A stretch of 64,000 nt of DNA from a virus, in IMG/VR virus record IMGVR_UViG_3300044730_002040, positions 1 to 64,000 of that record; one strand, written 5' to 3'. A model generated the notes under the pieces. The model was not told the origin of the DNA, did not search any database, and was given only the letters and a program-made list of their open reading frames with translations. This document shows, in pieces, positions 63,559 to 64,000 of the stretch. A program made the translations under genes and the position numbers. Numbering within the stretch: position 1 is the stretch's first letter; each line of letters opens with the position of its first letter.

Positions 63559-63566
63559 AATAAATA
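63559..63566 (-). promoter_or_regulatory. Candidate late promoter box
   Basis: TATTTATT on the coding strand ends 16 bases before the ATG at 63542, just beyond a terminator. Confidence 0.55.
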
Positions 63567-63569
63567 GTT

Positions 63570-63603
63570 ATAAAAACTAAAAAGTGGCCCTAAGACCACT
63601 TTT
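63570..63603 (-). terminator. Intrinsic terminator after DUF4494-like gene
   Basis: An eight-pair stem AAAAGTGG (63580-63587) / CCACTTTT (63596-63603) with an eight-base loop is followed on the minus strand by TAGTTTTT. It overlaps the stop codon of the gene at 63602. Confidence 0.85.
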
Positions 63604-63814
63604 ATTTTTCAATTACTTCATCAATTTTACTTTCAGAGACTGAAGTTATCCTCCAATCATATGAAAATGATTCGTACCTTTTGGTTACTTTAGCTTCTAC
63701 ATCAGTAACCGAAAAACCTTTTACTAATTTTTCTTCTCTGATTTTTTTTATTTTACCTGTGGTATCATCAGGAAGTTCATACTGAATTTTTGCTACAAAA
63801 TACTTTTCGTCCAT
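63602..63814 (-). CDS. DUF4494-like small protein
   Basis: This 70-residue protein starts MDEKYFVAKIQYELPDDTTG, then KIREEKLVKGFSVTDVEAKV and ending YDWRITSVSESKIDEVI. The pattern (aromatic strand, Lys-rich middle, S-x-T-D-x-E-A helix) fits DUF4494, a family common in Bacteroidota and their phages. Function unknown. Confidence 0.65.
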   Translation of the reverse strand: MDEKYFVAKIQYELPDDTTGKIKKIREEKLVKGFSVTDVEAKVTKRYESFSYDWRITSVSESKIDEVIEK

Positions 63815-63818
63815 AAAT

Positions 63819-64000
63819 TTATTTTCCCAAAAAATCGTTAAGTTTTTTCATTAAATCAATAGATTTATTCATTGGACCTTCAAGTTTTGCAACTTTTTCT
63901 TCCTCTAAATTTTCTTCGTATTGACCCCTCTCATTTACATCAGAAAATAAATAAGCACCGGGTGTTGACGGTGAAGAAACTAAATCAAAACAAATTAATT
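63819..64000 (-). CDS. Partial head-module gene, probably prohead protease C-terminus
   Basis: The minus frame is open from the right edge to TAA at 63821-63819 (60 codons visible). It reads LICFDLVSSPSTPGAYLFSD, then an acidic/Lys helix ending NDFLGK. The F-D-L-V-x-x-P-S-x-P-G-A pattern is like the last strand of phage prohead proteases, and T4 gp21 lies upstream of gp22 in the same order. Only the C-terminus is present, so the call is tentative. Confidence 0.5.
   Translation of the reverse strand, partial: LICFDLVSSPSTPGAYLFSDVNERGQYEENLEEEKVAKLEGPMNKSIDLMKKLNDFLGK

Noticed and set aside
1-64000. tRNA genes or an origin of replication
   Set aside because: No cloverleaf-like segment or iteron cluster was noticed in the small intergenic space; a covariance-model search would be needed to exclude tRNAs.

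Overview
The window looks like about 64 kb of a T4-superfamily contractile-tailed phage (myovirus) genome. It is AT-rich by eye and tightly packed, with only about 1.1 kb of intergenic DNA in total. T4-type virion and replication parts are recognisable: tail tube (gp19), a long tail sheath (gp18), a gp26-like tail chaperone/hub protein followed by a tape-measure-like gene, neck protein gp13, prohead core gp22, major capsid gp23, family B DNA polymerase gp43 and a gp55-like late sigma factor. Start codons almost never have a Shine-Dalgarno sequence in front of them, and a DUF4494-like protein is present. Both point to a Bacteroidota host, which is an inference.

Layout. 1-9.6 kb, minus strand: tail genes (tape measure, chaperone with a hidden frameshifted extension, tube, a HAD phosphatase, sheath, three neck/tail candidates), with a small unannotated ribbon-helix-helix gene on the plus strand. 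9.6-14.8 kb, plus strand: a SET-domain protein, a SNF2 ATPase, a superoxide dismutase fused to a probable PD-(D/E)XK nuclease, gp13 and a small protein. 14.8-17.6 kb, minus: DNA polymerase. 17.7-22.7 kb, minus: a putative baseplate protein and four glycosyltransferase-type genes. 22.7-32.1 kb, minus: five fibre genes built from mucin-like Thr/Pro linkers, Cys-containing repeat modules, a collagen-like stalk and LamG-like domains. 32.1-34.7 kb, plus: small virion or unknown proteins, one WYL-like. 34.7-51.1 kb, plus: a large sugar island (glycosyltransferases, two methyltransferase-type proteins, GDP-sugar enzymes including GMD, a GDP-fucose-synthase-type enzyme and a ColD-like dehydratase with His in place of the PLP lysine) that also contains an exonuclease, dUTPase and PhoH. 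51.1-58.5 kb, plus: late sigma factor, baseplate/virion proteins and small Cys-rich proteins. 58.5-64 kb, mostly minus: head module (a probable prohead protease fragment at the edge, DUF4494-like, gp22, gp23).

Regulation. A TATTTAT motif lies just upstream of at least 18 gene starts, always on the coding strand, and is a candidate late promoter for the gp55-like sigma factor. It reads as the reverse complement of the T4 late box. Intrinsic terminators follow the tail tube, sheath, a fibre gene, the DUF4494-like gene and, bidirectionally, the capsid gene.

How the parts may work together (inference). The sugar island can make GDP-6-deoxy or 3,6-dideoxy sugars and carries several fucosyltransferase-like enzymes. 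Together with the glycosyltransferases beside the Thr-rich fibres, this suggests either glycosylation of the virion fibres or remodelling of host surface glycan.
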